64,000 nucleotides of DNA from Parvibaculaceae bacterium (lineage in GTDB: Bacteria > Pseudomonadota > Alphaproteobacteria > Parvibaculales > Parvibaculaceae), in contig JARGNZ010000013.1 of NCBI GenBank assembly GCA_029209985.1, positions 1 to 64,000 of the forward strand, read 5' to 3'. The position numbers and the translations under genes were made by a program. The notes under the pieces are model-generated. The model searched no databases, was not told the DNA's origin, and saw nothing but the letters and a program-made list of their open reading frames with translations. Numbering within the stretch: position 1 is the stretch's first letter; each line of letters starts with the position of its first letter. Below are positions 44,201 through 52,400 of this stretch, piece by piece.

Positions 44201-44585
44201 AGTGCCGTTCTTTACAGTGGTCTTGCGCAAAGGCTACGGATTGGGCGCTCAAGGCATGGCGGCGGGCAGTTTCCACAAGCCCTTTTTCAATATCTCATGG
44301 CCAACAGGAGAGTTCGGCGGCATGGGCTTAGAGGGGGCTGTGCGGTTGGGTTTCAAAAAAGAAATGGAAGCCATCGAAGACCTAGACGAGCGTGACGCCT
44401 TCTATCAAAAGATGGTCGATGCGATGTATGAAAAAGGCAAAGCCATTAATATGGCATCCTTTTTAGAGATCGACGGGGTCATCGATCCAGAGCAAACACG
44501 CCATTGGTTGGTCCGGGGACTTAAATCTGTGCCAGAGACCAAACGCACGGCCAATACACCTCCTGGGTTTATTGACGCATGGTAA
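41298..44585 (+). CDS. Single-chain biotin-dependent acyl-CoA carboxylase (BC-BCCP-CT)
   Basis: 1095 residues. Domain order: biotin carboxylase (1 to about 450: KKILIANRGEIAIRIARAA, ATP-grasp MIKAVAGGGGRGMRP, FMEANPRLQVEHTVTEEIT), biotin carrier (about 485-560: PAPMQGRVISVDVAEGDEV, EAMKMEHT with biotinyl Lys524), and carboxyltransferase (about 600-1095: FAGTQGGMNHKKTDRM, GGGRPGDTD, LSYFQGP, ANNPYHLGGAID, CDTPGFMVGPDIE). This matches the long-chain acyl-CoA carboxylases described from mycobacteria, homohexamers using long-chain acyl-CoA. It needs biotin ligase elsewhere. AGGGAAA lies before the ATG, and a terminator follows. Confidence 0.93.
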   Translation: MKKILIANRGEIAIRIARAAAECQRSSVAIYAPDDARSLHVKAADEAIALTGQGAAAYLDADQIIAIALSVGADAIHPGYGFLSENADFANQCAQNGITFIGPNAKALDVFGDKVKARALAADVGVPLLPGTNGPTSLAETRTFFTSLGDNAAIMIKAVAGGGGRGMRPVTSLDDIDEAYERCQSEAAAAFGIGDVYVEQLITKARHIEIQIVGDGNTVIHLGERECSLQRRHQKLVEVAPSPTLAPALRDKLTQAALKLAQATQYNSLGTFEFLIDAQGGADASFAFMEANPRLQVEHTVTEEITSIDLVATQIHIAAGQSLRDLGLSQESYQPRGHAVQIRINMETMDAQGEAKPAGGILKRFTAPSGPGIRVDSFGYQGYQTSPNYDSLLAKLIAWSPSANYTDAVNRAYRAACEFQIEGVATNLPFHLNLLKRSDFQANDVYTNFIADHAVELVGQASHSNHFFEEEGDGQATGQAAAMEGPAGTSSVPAPMQGRVISVDVAEGDEVALGQQVAVIEAMKMEHTITANISGIVRQVNAAPDDVLFEGTSLFFMEEREVAPDASLQEEEVDLDHIRPDLQEVIDRVNTGLDEHRPDAVARRRKRNQRTTRENIADLCDEDSFIEYGGMALAAQRRRRSMEDLIKMSPADGMVTGIGSVNGDMFEDVDSRAMVLAYDFTVFAGTQGGMNHKKTDRMLDVAEEWNLPIVLFAEGGGGRPGDTDIPAVAGLDTPSFIRLAQMNGRVPLVGVVSGRCFAGNAALLGCCDTIIAAEDSNIGMGGPAMIEGGGLGVYSADEVGPIDVHRKNGVVDIVVKDEAEAVAATKKYLSYFQGPVENWTAEDQRILRSLIPENRLRAYDVRTVIDNLCDVDSVLELRKDFGIGILTCLVRIEGRPMGLIANNPYHLGGAIDAPAADKAARFMQLCNTFGLPMVSLCDTPGFMVGPDIEETAQVRHVSRMFINAAHMKVPFFTVVLRKGYGLGAQGMAAGSFHKPFFNISWPTGEFGGMGLEGAVRLGFKKEMEAIEDLDERDAFYQKMVDAMYEKGKAINMASFLEIDGVIDPEQTRHWLVRGLKSVPETKRTANTPPGFIDAW

Positions 44586-44634
44586 CGCTGCGTTTTTGAC
44601 GTAATTTTTCTATCTCCGAATGTGGAAAAAATCC

Positions 44635-44665
44635 AAGGCGGGCTGATTCTTCAGTCCGCCTTTAT
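44635..44665 (+). terminator. Rho-independent terminator of the carboxylase gene
   Basis: AAGGCGGGCTGA / TCAGTCCGCCTT stem with one mismatch and a 4-base loop, then TTTATT. Confidence 0.82.
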
Positions 44666-44733
44666 TATGTTCTCGACACAGAAGGTAAAATAACAATACT
44701 ATACCGTAGTCTATTTAAAGTACGGAGATACTT

Positions 44734-45921
44734 ATGATAACCGATAAGGTGAAGCACGCATTTGAAGATGTGTTGAAAGCCCCTTTTTGCTCGCAGCAGG
44801 GGGACACAAGCGCCTACCGCGCGACGCTTAAAACAGCGATTGATCAGATGTTGGCCGATCACGGCGATGTCGTGGGGTCTCAATTTGAGGATCTGGGCGC
44901 GCAACTCTTGGCAACACGTTCAGATATTCCGCGTCCTGCAGGGGCAACCGCCCTTGAGGCGATACGCCAATTTTGCACACAGCACCAAGCTGAGTGGCAA
45001 GAGACGCTGGGCTTTGGCAAGGACGCGTCTGGCATGTTGAGCATGAACGCGTTTTTAGCGCGTCAATATCCTCTGCCAGAATTTCAGGGGGCCGTTGCAT
45101 TGGCTCTTGGACATGCAGCTTACGCAGCTCCCCTGTCCATTTTGCCTATTTATGATGCGTTAGCACGTGGCTGGTACGCAGATCTCGCGCACCCGCAAAA
45201 AGACATGAGCGCTTTGGCAGAAGCGAATGATCCGGAAAATATTCTGGCAAAAAGTGGACGGTTGCCCGATAGCCTTATGGAAAAAGTGTGGGCTGTGATC
45301 TCCAACCCGGAAGTGGGGGGGGATGAGCTTCAATTCACGAAAACGATTGCATCCTTCGGGCTTGAATGTGACGAGCCATTCCAAGTGGAAAGCGAACAAG
45401 CTCTGTTGCGCCATCCCGGCATGGCTGATGCGGTGGCGCAAGCCCTGCCTGCAACCGTAGAGATCGAGAATTTGAGCAGCTGTTCACAAGGCACGCTTGG
45501 TCATGGCTTTTATCACCTCATCACAGATAATAACTTCGATGTGGAGGTAATCGATCCCTCAACGCTGTTTGGTCCTTTAGGTGATGAGCTCTCTCCGAGT
45601 GAGTGGATGAACCGCCGGGTTTTACAATTGCACGACGTGTGGCACATCGCGGGCGAGTTTGGTCAAAACTCTGAGGGCGAAATTGCCATATCTGGTTTTC
45701 AGTTGGCGCAGTTGGGGCAACAATATTCAGCCAACTTCTTGGCCACCATCACGCTTCTGGCTGTCGCGCAATTCCCTTCAGCCCTTGACCACATTTTGAC
45801 CCACACGATGGACGGTTGGCGGCGTGGTCGTGAGACCCCACCCCTTGCGTTGGTGGCTTGGGAGAGCATGTGGAATACGCCGCTGGATCAGCTCAGAAAA
45901 GAGCTGAGTGTCGCGGCATAA
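44734..45921 (+). CDS. Coq4-like protein with N-terminal extension
   Basis: 395 residues; CGGAGAT precedes the ATG. The C-terminal half (about 245-395) resembles the ubiquinone-synthesis protein Coq4: SSCSQGTLGHGFYHLITDN, then HDVWHIAGEFGQNSEGE (about 300-316), which is the HDxxH plus distal Glu metal site, and GFQLAQLGQQYSANF. Coq4 removes a carboxyl from the quinone head group or organises the Q complex. The N-terminal half (1-230) matches no domain I know and is not in classical Coq4 (about 220-265 residues in total). Alone between two terminators. Family assignment is moderate. Confidence 0.72.
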   Translation: MITDKVKHAFEDVLKAPFCSQQGDTSAYRATLKTAIDQMLADHGDVVGSQFEDLGAQLLATRSDIPRPAGATALEAIRQFCTQHQAEWQETLGFGKDASGMLSMNAFLARQYPLPEFQGAVALALGHAAYAAPLSILPIYDALARGWYADLAHPQKDMSALAEANDPENILAKSGRLPDSLMEKVWAVISNPEVGGDELQFTKTIASFGLECDEPFQVESEQALLRHPGMADAVAQALPATVEIENLSSCSQGTLGHGFYHLITDNNFDVEVIDPSTLFGPLGDELSPSEWMNRRVLQLHDVWHIAGEFGQNSEGEIAISGFQLAQLGQQYSANFLATITLLAVAQFPSALDHILTHTMDGWRRGRETPPLALVAWESMWNTPLDQLRKELSVAA

Positions 45922-46097
45922 TTCATCATAAAATTTGAAAATTACTCAAAGCACTGTATTTTCAATGGTTTAATCGATCTTGACGGGTGTGTCATTTTTG
46001 GTTTCACCATTGAAAATCGTGCTATAGTATCCCCATATAAATTTAAGGGTTGAACCAAGATCGCATAAAGCGACGGCCAATACCCATGGAGGATAAA

Positions 46098-47411
46098 ATG
46101 AGTAAAGCAGCAATTGCCGACGCAACTGAATTTGCAGCAACCGCTACAAAAGCGGATGTCGAAGCACTTCAAGCAGCCGCGCGCACCCGCGCCTATTCAA
46201 TGCCGCTCGAGGACATTGATGTGAGTGACCAAACACAATTTTTGAACAATACCATCTGGCCTTATTTTGAACGTCTGCGTAAGGAAGATCCTGTTCATTT
46301 CAACGCGGAAAGTGACTACGGGCCTTATTGGTCAATCACGAAATACAAAGACATTATGGCGGTTGATACCAACCATGCTGTTTTCTCTTCTGACTCTGGT
46401 TTGGGCGGCATTACCATCCGCGACCCAATGGACGACTTCCGTCTGCCCATGTTCATCGCGATGGATCAGCCTAAGCACGACGATCAGCGCAAAGTGGTGA
46501 GCCCAATCGTGGCCCCCAATAACCTAGCCCAGCTAGAAGGCGTGATCCGGGAGCGGGCATGCAAAATTCTCGACAGCCTTCCCATTGGTGAAGAGTTCGA
46601 TTGGGTAGACCGCGTTTCCATCGAGTTGACCACCCAAATGCTCGCAACATTGTTTGATTTCCCGTGGGAAGACCGCCGGAAATTGACACGTTGGTCCGAT
46701 GTCGCAACCGCCGATCTTGATTCGGGTATTGTGGATAGTATGGAGCAACGCCGGGAAGAACTGCACGAATGCGGTGCATATTTCATGCGATTGTGGAATG
46801 AACGGGTCAACGCCCGTGAGCCGGGCGGCGATCTGATTTCCATGCTGGCGCACGGCGAATCGACACGCAACATGCCGTTCGAAGAATTTCTTGGTAACCT
46901 CATTTTGCTGATCGTTGGCGGTAATGACACCACACGGAATTCCATCACCTGTGGCGTATATGAGATGGATCAAAATCCAGAGGAATTTGCAAAGCTGAAA
47001 GCAAATCCAGATCTAGTGCCGAACATGGTCTCCGAGATCATTCGCTGGCAGACCCCTCTTGCGCACATGCGTCGGACCGCTTTGGAAGACATTGAGCTGG
47101 GTGGCAAGCAGATCAAAAAGGGCGACAAAGTCGTCATGTGGTATGTGTCAGGCAACCGCGATGATGAAGTTATTCCAGATGCGGATAAATTCATTATTGA
47201 TCGCCCGCGCGCCCGTAATCACTTGTCCTTTGGCTTTGGTATTCACCGGTGTGTGGGTAACCGTTTGGCTGAAATGCAATTGCGCATTATCTGGGAAGAA
47301 ATTCTCAAACGCTTCCCAACCATCAAAGTTGTGGGAGAGCCAAAACGGATCTACTCCAACTTTGTAAAAGGCTATGAGTCTATGACAGTCATCATCCCTG
47401 AAAAATACTAA
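46098..47411 (+). CDS. Cytochrome P450, CYP153-like, second copy
   Basis: 437 residues from the ATG at 46098 (GGAGG seven bases upstream; an upstream in-frame ATG has no site). P450 landmarks: I-helix [16 protein letters not shown], ExxR in [17 protein letters not shown], heme Cys in [28 protein letters not shown]. It is closely similar to the first copy at 23.7-25.0 kb over nearly the whole length, from [10 protein letters not shown] through MWYVSGNRD. The N-terminus differs, with an Ala-rich leader. Hydroxylates an alkane or fatty-acid terminus. It lies next to an acyl-CoA synthetase but is separated by a terminator. No ferredoxin or reductase is nearby. Confidence 0.93.
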   Translation: MSKAAIADATEFAATATKADVEALQAAARTRAYSMPLEDIDVSDQTQFLNNTIWPYFERLRKEDPVHFNAESDYGPYWSITKYKDIMAVDTNHAVFSSDSGLGGITIRDPMDDFRLPMFIAMDQPKHDDQRKVVSPIVAPNNLAQLEGVIRERACKILDSLPIGEEFDWVDRVSIELTTQMLATLFDFPWEDRRKLTRWSDVATADLDSGIVDSMEQRREELHECGAYFMRLWNERVNAREPGGDLISMLAHGESTRNMPFEEFLGNLILLIVGGNDTTRNSITCGVYEMDQNPEEFAKLKANPDLVPNMVSEIIRWQTPLAHMRRTALEDIELGGKQIKKGDKVVMWYVSGNRDDEVIPDADKFIIDRPRARNHLSFGFGIHRCVGNRLAEMQLRIIWEEILKRFPTIKVVGEPKRIYSNFVKGYESMTVIIPEKY

Positions 47412-47430
47412 GCAGGATTTATTCAGCTTG

Positions 47431-47464
47431 AACCGCCTCCTTCTTTTGAAGGGGGCGGTTTTGT
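47431..47464 (+). terminator. Rho-independent terminator of the second P450 gene
   Basis: AACCGCCTCCTTC / GAAGGGGGCGGTT stem (one G-T pair) followed by TTTTG. Confidence 0.88.
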
Positions 47465-47562
47465 TTAAGGGGGCTTAAAAAGAGGCTGCTCAGCGTTCCG
47501 TCCCCCTCGACTCAGTGCGTTCCTCCCCTTATGAAAGAGATCTATTCGATTGGGAGAGAAAA

Positions 47563-49431
47563 ATGGAACCGTTCAAGATTGCCACCCTCGCTGATATTGA
47601 AGCTGTAGAGGCAACCCCGTGGGCCGCGCGTGAGAAAGCAACATCTACCTACGAAATTTTTGCACAAAGCGCGCGCCAATACGGGGATAGCCCCGCCCTG
47701 ACATTTGTCATGACCGGTGACCCAGAGTGTAAAGCCTACACCTCTTCCTACGCTCAGCTTTTTGCAGATATCACCCAAACCGCCAATTTATTCCATGCGC
47801 ACGGAATCGCTAAAGATGACGTGGTCTCTTATCTGCTGCCCAATTTACCCGACACGCATCACGTCATTTGGGGTGGTCAGGCCGCCGGCATCGTAAATGC
47901 GGTCAACCCATTGCTCGACAGTGAACATATCATCGGCATCATGAATGCGGCACAGGCAAAAATTTTGGTCACACTGCCCCCATTACCCGGCCAAGACATG
48001 TGGGAAAAAGCATCGGAAGTTGCCGCGAAGGTGCCAACGCTGGAGAAAATTTTTGTCGTCAATCCCTTGCGCTATATAGAAGGCATGGAAGACACGCCGG
48101 TGCCAGTGCCCGTAATCGAAGGCCTTGAGGTGCTCGACTTTGCGCGTGAAAAAGCAAAACACGCTGCTGACGCGCTGACCAGCCAACGGGTCTTTTCTCC
48201 TGAAGATGTGTGCGCCTATTTCCACACGGGGGGCACCACCGGGGTGCCCAAACTTGCGCTCCACACCCATGCAAACGAAGTTTACATGGCTTGGGTATTT
48301 GCTAATTTGGATATGTCTGACACGGGAGAGGCGTTCATTTGCGGTCTGCCACTTTTTCATGTCAATGCGGTCATCGTGACTGGCCTTGGCACGTTTCAGG
48401 GCGGCACCCACGTTATTTTGCTCACTCCTCAAGGCTATCGCACGCCGGACGTCATTCCCAATTTTTGGAAAACCGTTGAACGTTTTAAGGCGGTGAACTT
48501 TTCTGGTGTACCAACTATTTTGTCCGCGTTGTTAGAGCTACCCCGTGAGGACGTAGATATTTCCTCGTTGAAATTTGCAGGCTGCGGTGCAGCCCCGCTT
48601 TCTCAAGAATTGTTTGACCGTTTTGAAAAAGCCTCCGGCCTTTCTATTCTCGAAGGCTACGGCCTGACGGAAGGCACTTGCGCCAGTGCAATGAACCCAC
48701 CCCACGGCGAGCGCCGGATTGGGTCGGTGGGCTTGCGCTTACCATATCAAAAAATGGCGACCGCTATTCTAAAAGAGGATGGCACGCTCGATCATTTTTG
48801 CGATGTAGACGAACCCGGCGTGGTCATGATTTCGGGTCCAAATGTCATCAGGGGATATAAACAAGAACATGCCAATAAGGGGCTCTTTGTAGAGGGTGAA
48901 TGGCTCAACACTGGCGACCTTGGACGCATAGATGCGCAAGGCTACTTGTGGCTGGTGGGCCGGGAAAAAGATCTGATCATTCGCGGAGGTCACAATATTG
49001 ACCCCGCTGCGATTGAAGAACCTTTGGCAACGCATCCCGATGTGGCGCTGGTGGCTGCCATCGGTCAAGTTGATGCCTATGCTGGTGAGGTGCCCATGGC
49101 CTACGTCACTTTGCGCCCCGGCACAAATGTAACCAGTGAGGCATTGACCAGCTTTGCACGCGAGAACATTGCCGAACGGGCAGCGGTTCCTAAGCGCGTC
49201 GAAATTATTGAAACCATGCCTGTCACCGCCGTGGGCAAAATCTTTAAGCCGCCTTTGCGGGTAGATGCCGCACAGTGGTCGTTGCAAGAAGCTCTCAATC
49301 AAGCGGGCCTGAAGACACAATTAGCAGTGCGCAATGATCCCAAAAAAGGGTTGGTTGCGGCCTTGTCGGGGGACGCGGTCAGCGAGGCATTGAGCGCCCT
49401 CAAAGGCTTCCCCGTTGTGTTTGAGCAATAG
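47563..49431 (+). CDS. Acyl-CoA synthetase (AMP-forming)
   Basis: 622 residues. ATG at 47563 with GAGAG upstream; the upstream in-frame GTG at 47515 is less likely. ANL-family ligase: P-loop YFHTGGTTGVPKLALHTHANEV (about 223-244), the aromatic/A5 motif GYGLTEGTCASAMNPP (about 366-381), GEWLNTGDLGRIDAQGYLWLVGREKDLIIRGGHNIDP (about 444-480), and the C-terminal Lys in TAVGKIFKPPLR (about 563-574). It activates a carboxylic acid to acyl-AMP then acyl-CoA. The acid made by P450/alcohol/aldehyde oxidation is a plausible substrate, though the neighbouring P450 is on its own transcript. Confidence 0.92.
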   Translation: MEPFKIATLADIEAVEATPWAAREKATSTYEIFAQSARQYGDSPALTFVMTGDPECKAYTSSYAQLFADITQTANLFHAHGIAKDDVVSYLLPNLPDTHHVIWGGQAAGIVNAVNPLLDSEHIIGIMNAAQAKILVTLPPLPGQDMWEKASEVAAKVPTLEKIFVVNPLRYIEGMEDTPVPVPVIEGLEVLDFAREKAKHAADALTSQRVFSPEDVCAYFHTGGTTGVPKLALHTHANEVYMAWVFANLDMSDTGEAFICGLPLFHVNAVIVTGLGTFQGGTHVILLTPQGYRTPDVIPNFWKTVERFKAVNFSGVPTILSALLELPREDVDISSLKFAGCGAAPLSQELFDRFEKASGLSILEGYGLTEGTCASAMNPPHGERRIGSVGLRLPYQKMATAILKEDGTLDHFCDVDEPGVVMISGPNVIRGYKQEHANKGLFVEGEWLNTGDLGRIDAQGYLWLVGREKDLIIRGGHNIDPAAIEEPLATHPDVALVAAIGQVDAYAGEVPMAYVTLRPGTNVTSEALTSFARENIAERAAVPKRVEIIETMPVTAVGKIFKPPLRVDAAQWSLQEALNQAGLKTQLAVRNDPKKGLVAALSGDAVSEALSALKGFPVVFEQ

Positions 49432-49447
49432 ATTTGGGTAGGGACGG

Positions 49448-49473
49448 CGTCGGCCAATGGATATTGGTCGGCG
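49448..49473. terminator. Hairpin between convergent genes
   Basis: An 11-bp stem with two G-T pairs around loop GGAT, abutting the stop codon of the repeat-protein gene. It has no T tract, so it is only a possible terminator. Confidence 0.35.
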
Positions 49474-52400
49474 TTAAAGCTGGCTAGGGCGTAAGAGGGA
49501 GCGTTGCGCCGACCCATCTTCTTTTCGATTTTTCCAAAGCGTCCAAAAATTGGCTTTCCATTGTTTGGCTTCGGTCGTTTGGTGCGGATAGTGCTGCGCA
49601 ACCAGAGAAAGAACCTGCTCGCGTTCGAGCGGCGCACTGCGTGAGAAGTTACCATACCCCGCATTAAGATAGACAAGTTCACGGGTGACGAATGTCGGGC
49701 CACTCGGCGCGTCATTTTTGTTTGCGGCCACCGGCACTGCCCCCGTTGCCACTTCATCGATAGAAATTTCAAGCGTTAAATCGTCCGCTCCGTCTCTATT
49801 AAAGTCGGCCAAGGCAATGCGCTTATGGGCAAGAGCGCCATCCGGCGTTATCCGTGGGAGGCGCGCAATAAGGGGCAGGGCATCTGTTGCATCAAAGAAC
49901 GTGCCTGAGCCATCATTCACCAGCAAGCGCAGAACGGTTGGCTGTGTCAAATAAAGCGGTTGATGGGCTTGCGTACCGATAAGCAGGTCAAGATCGCCGT
50001 CCGCGTCAATGTCCCCGTGAGCGACAGACCACACAGTCCAACGAGGGTTGAGCCAAGCGGAATGTTCTGGCAGCGCGTCCTCAGAAACATAATCGAGACG
50101 GCCCTCCGCATTGCTCATGAGCAAGACCAAGGGTTCGCCTTCGCCCCCATCATTCCCCGGACCCATAAAGACATCATCGCGTCCATCATCATTAAAGTCA
50201 GCGATCACAACATGGGTCGGTGCCCGGCGCACCATGCGCAGGTCAGAGCTATCAATCATATCTGTAGAACCAAGCCCTCCTGGACCAAGCGTGACATAAA
50301 GGGTTGGCGGCACATCGGCGTAAAGAGCTTTGGATTTGGTTGAGGACCAAAGGACGAGATAATCTTGGCGGTGATCCCCATTGAACTCGCCCTTATAGAC
50401 ACTTTCCGGCACTAAATCTTCACGCGGTGGTGGGGGCAGGTCCAGCGAAGAAATAGCAACATCGCTCAATTGTTTTGGCAATTGCGGCAGCAGTGGCATC
50501 CGCTTAGCAGACATGGAGGTGGCTTGATTTTCCAACAAAGCTTGTTGGGCAACAATTTCAGCCGAAAGTGCTGTTAACGTGACAGGCTCAGGAGCAGGCA
50601 TCAGCGCCATGTCCGCCATTGCATAGCTCAACGGTGCGTCTGGTTTGTAGGGTGCAAATATTTTGGCCATAAATGCACCAGAAAGAGGTGCCCCCGGCTG
50701 ATAGGAGAATGCCCTAAGAGCCGTGCCTGGCGAGACAGGGGCGCCCGGCTGGTAACCCAGCAGGGTCGTACCGAAAGCAACCGTGAACGGAGCTTCGGGT
50801 TGGTAAGAGAGTGCCGTGGTCGCCAGCTCATAGGTTAGCGGCGTCTGTGCTTGGTAGCGCAAAGTCAATGCGGCGCTGGCAACAGAAAGAGGCGAGTGCG
50901 GTTGATGCCGTAAAGCGCGGCGCGCAATCAAGCTTGTGAACGGAGATTCTGTTTGATACCGCAAGCTGGTGCGGGCGCTTGCATAAGACAGCGGTGAGGA
51001 CGGCAGATGACGAAGCGCCATTCGTGCGTCGGATACCGTAAAGGGGGCCTCCGGCAAACGCTGGAGACTCAGGCCCGCCCCGTAGGCGGACATCGGCGCC
51101 ATCGGTGCATAACGCAAAGCTTGTGAAACTGTCGCAGGCGAAAGTGGCGATTGCGGCGCATACCGAAGCGCGGTTCGCGCATCAGCAACCGTAAACGGCG
51201 CTTCCGGCAGGCGCATGAAACTGCGGGTCGCAAAGTGCGTAGATACGGGAGCTATGGGGGCATAGCGGAGCGTTTTCGCCGCGAAGGCAACAGCAAGCGG
51301 CGGGTGCGGTTGATACTGCAAGGCCCCGCGAGCGGCCAGAGGTGTCATGGGCGCGCTTGGCAAATAGCTGAAGGCGTACTGCGCATCTGCTAGGGTGAGC
51401 GGAGGTTCAGGCAAGCGGGTGAAAACTGTTTGAACATCTTGAGATGTGAAAGGCGCTTGCGGTTGGAAGGCCAGTGCCAATTGAGCCATGGATGATGCGA
51501 ATGGCGCTTCAGGGTTTCGTTTTAACAGTGCACGCATTTGCTGAGAGCTGAGGGGCGCCGTGACATCGTAGCTCAGGAATGCTTTGGCGGTTGCCCCTTC
51601 AAACGGAGCGTTGGGGGCAAAGCGCAAAGTGTGCGCGGCAACCAAGTGCGTGAACGGTGGTTCTGGCAGGCGCTGAAGAGCGGCACTGGTAAATGCTGTA
51701 GGCAGCGGTGCAGAAGGTTGATACCGTAAAGTTGCCGTGCCGACGAGCGCCGTGAGAGGCGCAGCCGGTTGATAGCGCAACAGAGTAGAGATATCTGCGA
51801 CTGTGAATGGTAGTTCCGGTTTCCGCTGAAGAGCTGCCGTCATCGTCGCTGCGCTCAACGGGGCTGATGCTGAGTAGCGCAACATCTTGCGGGCGTCCGC
51901 CAGCACCATTGGAGCAGAAGGTGCATAGCGCAAAGCTACAACAGCATTAAGATATGTGAATGGCGGTTCTGGTTTGCGGACAAAAGCCAATCGTGCGGTG
52001 TGGGCGCTGAGAGGCGCAGAAGGCTGGAACCCAAGGGCTCGGCGTGCCAAAACCGCATCAACCGGTGTTTGAGGTAAATGCCGGAGCATTTTCTGAGCAA
52101 CCTGCGCATTCATAGGAGCCATTGGCTGATGGCGCATCAAAGTCCCCACGGTGTGGGCTGAGAGAGGGGCGTCCGGTCTATAGGCGAAGGCCGGGGCAAT
52201 AGCTGCATAAGAGAACGGCGCTTCAGGTTTGCGCTGAAGCAGGTCGCTCATGGCTCGTGAGGTGAGAGGCGCGACAACTTCATATGTCAGGGCTGTGCGC
52301 GCAGCTGCAGCACTCAAGGGAGCGTCGGGTTGATATTGAAGCACCTGCTCGCTCGCAGAAAAAGTGAGTGGAGGTTCAGGAAGGCGATTAAACGCGCTGA

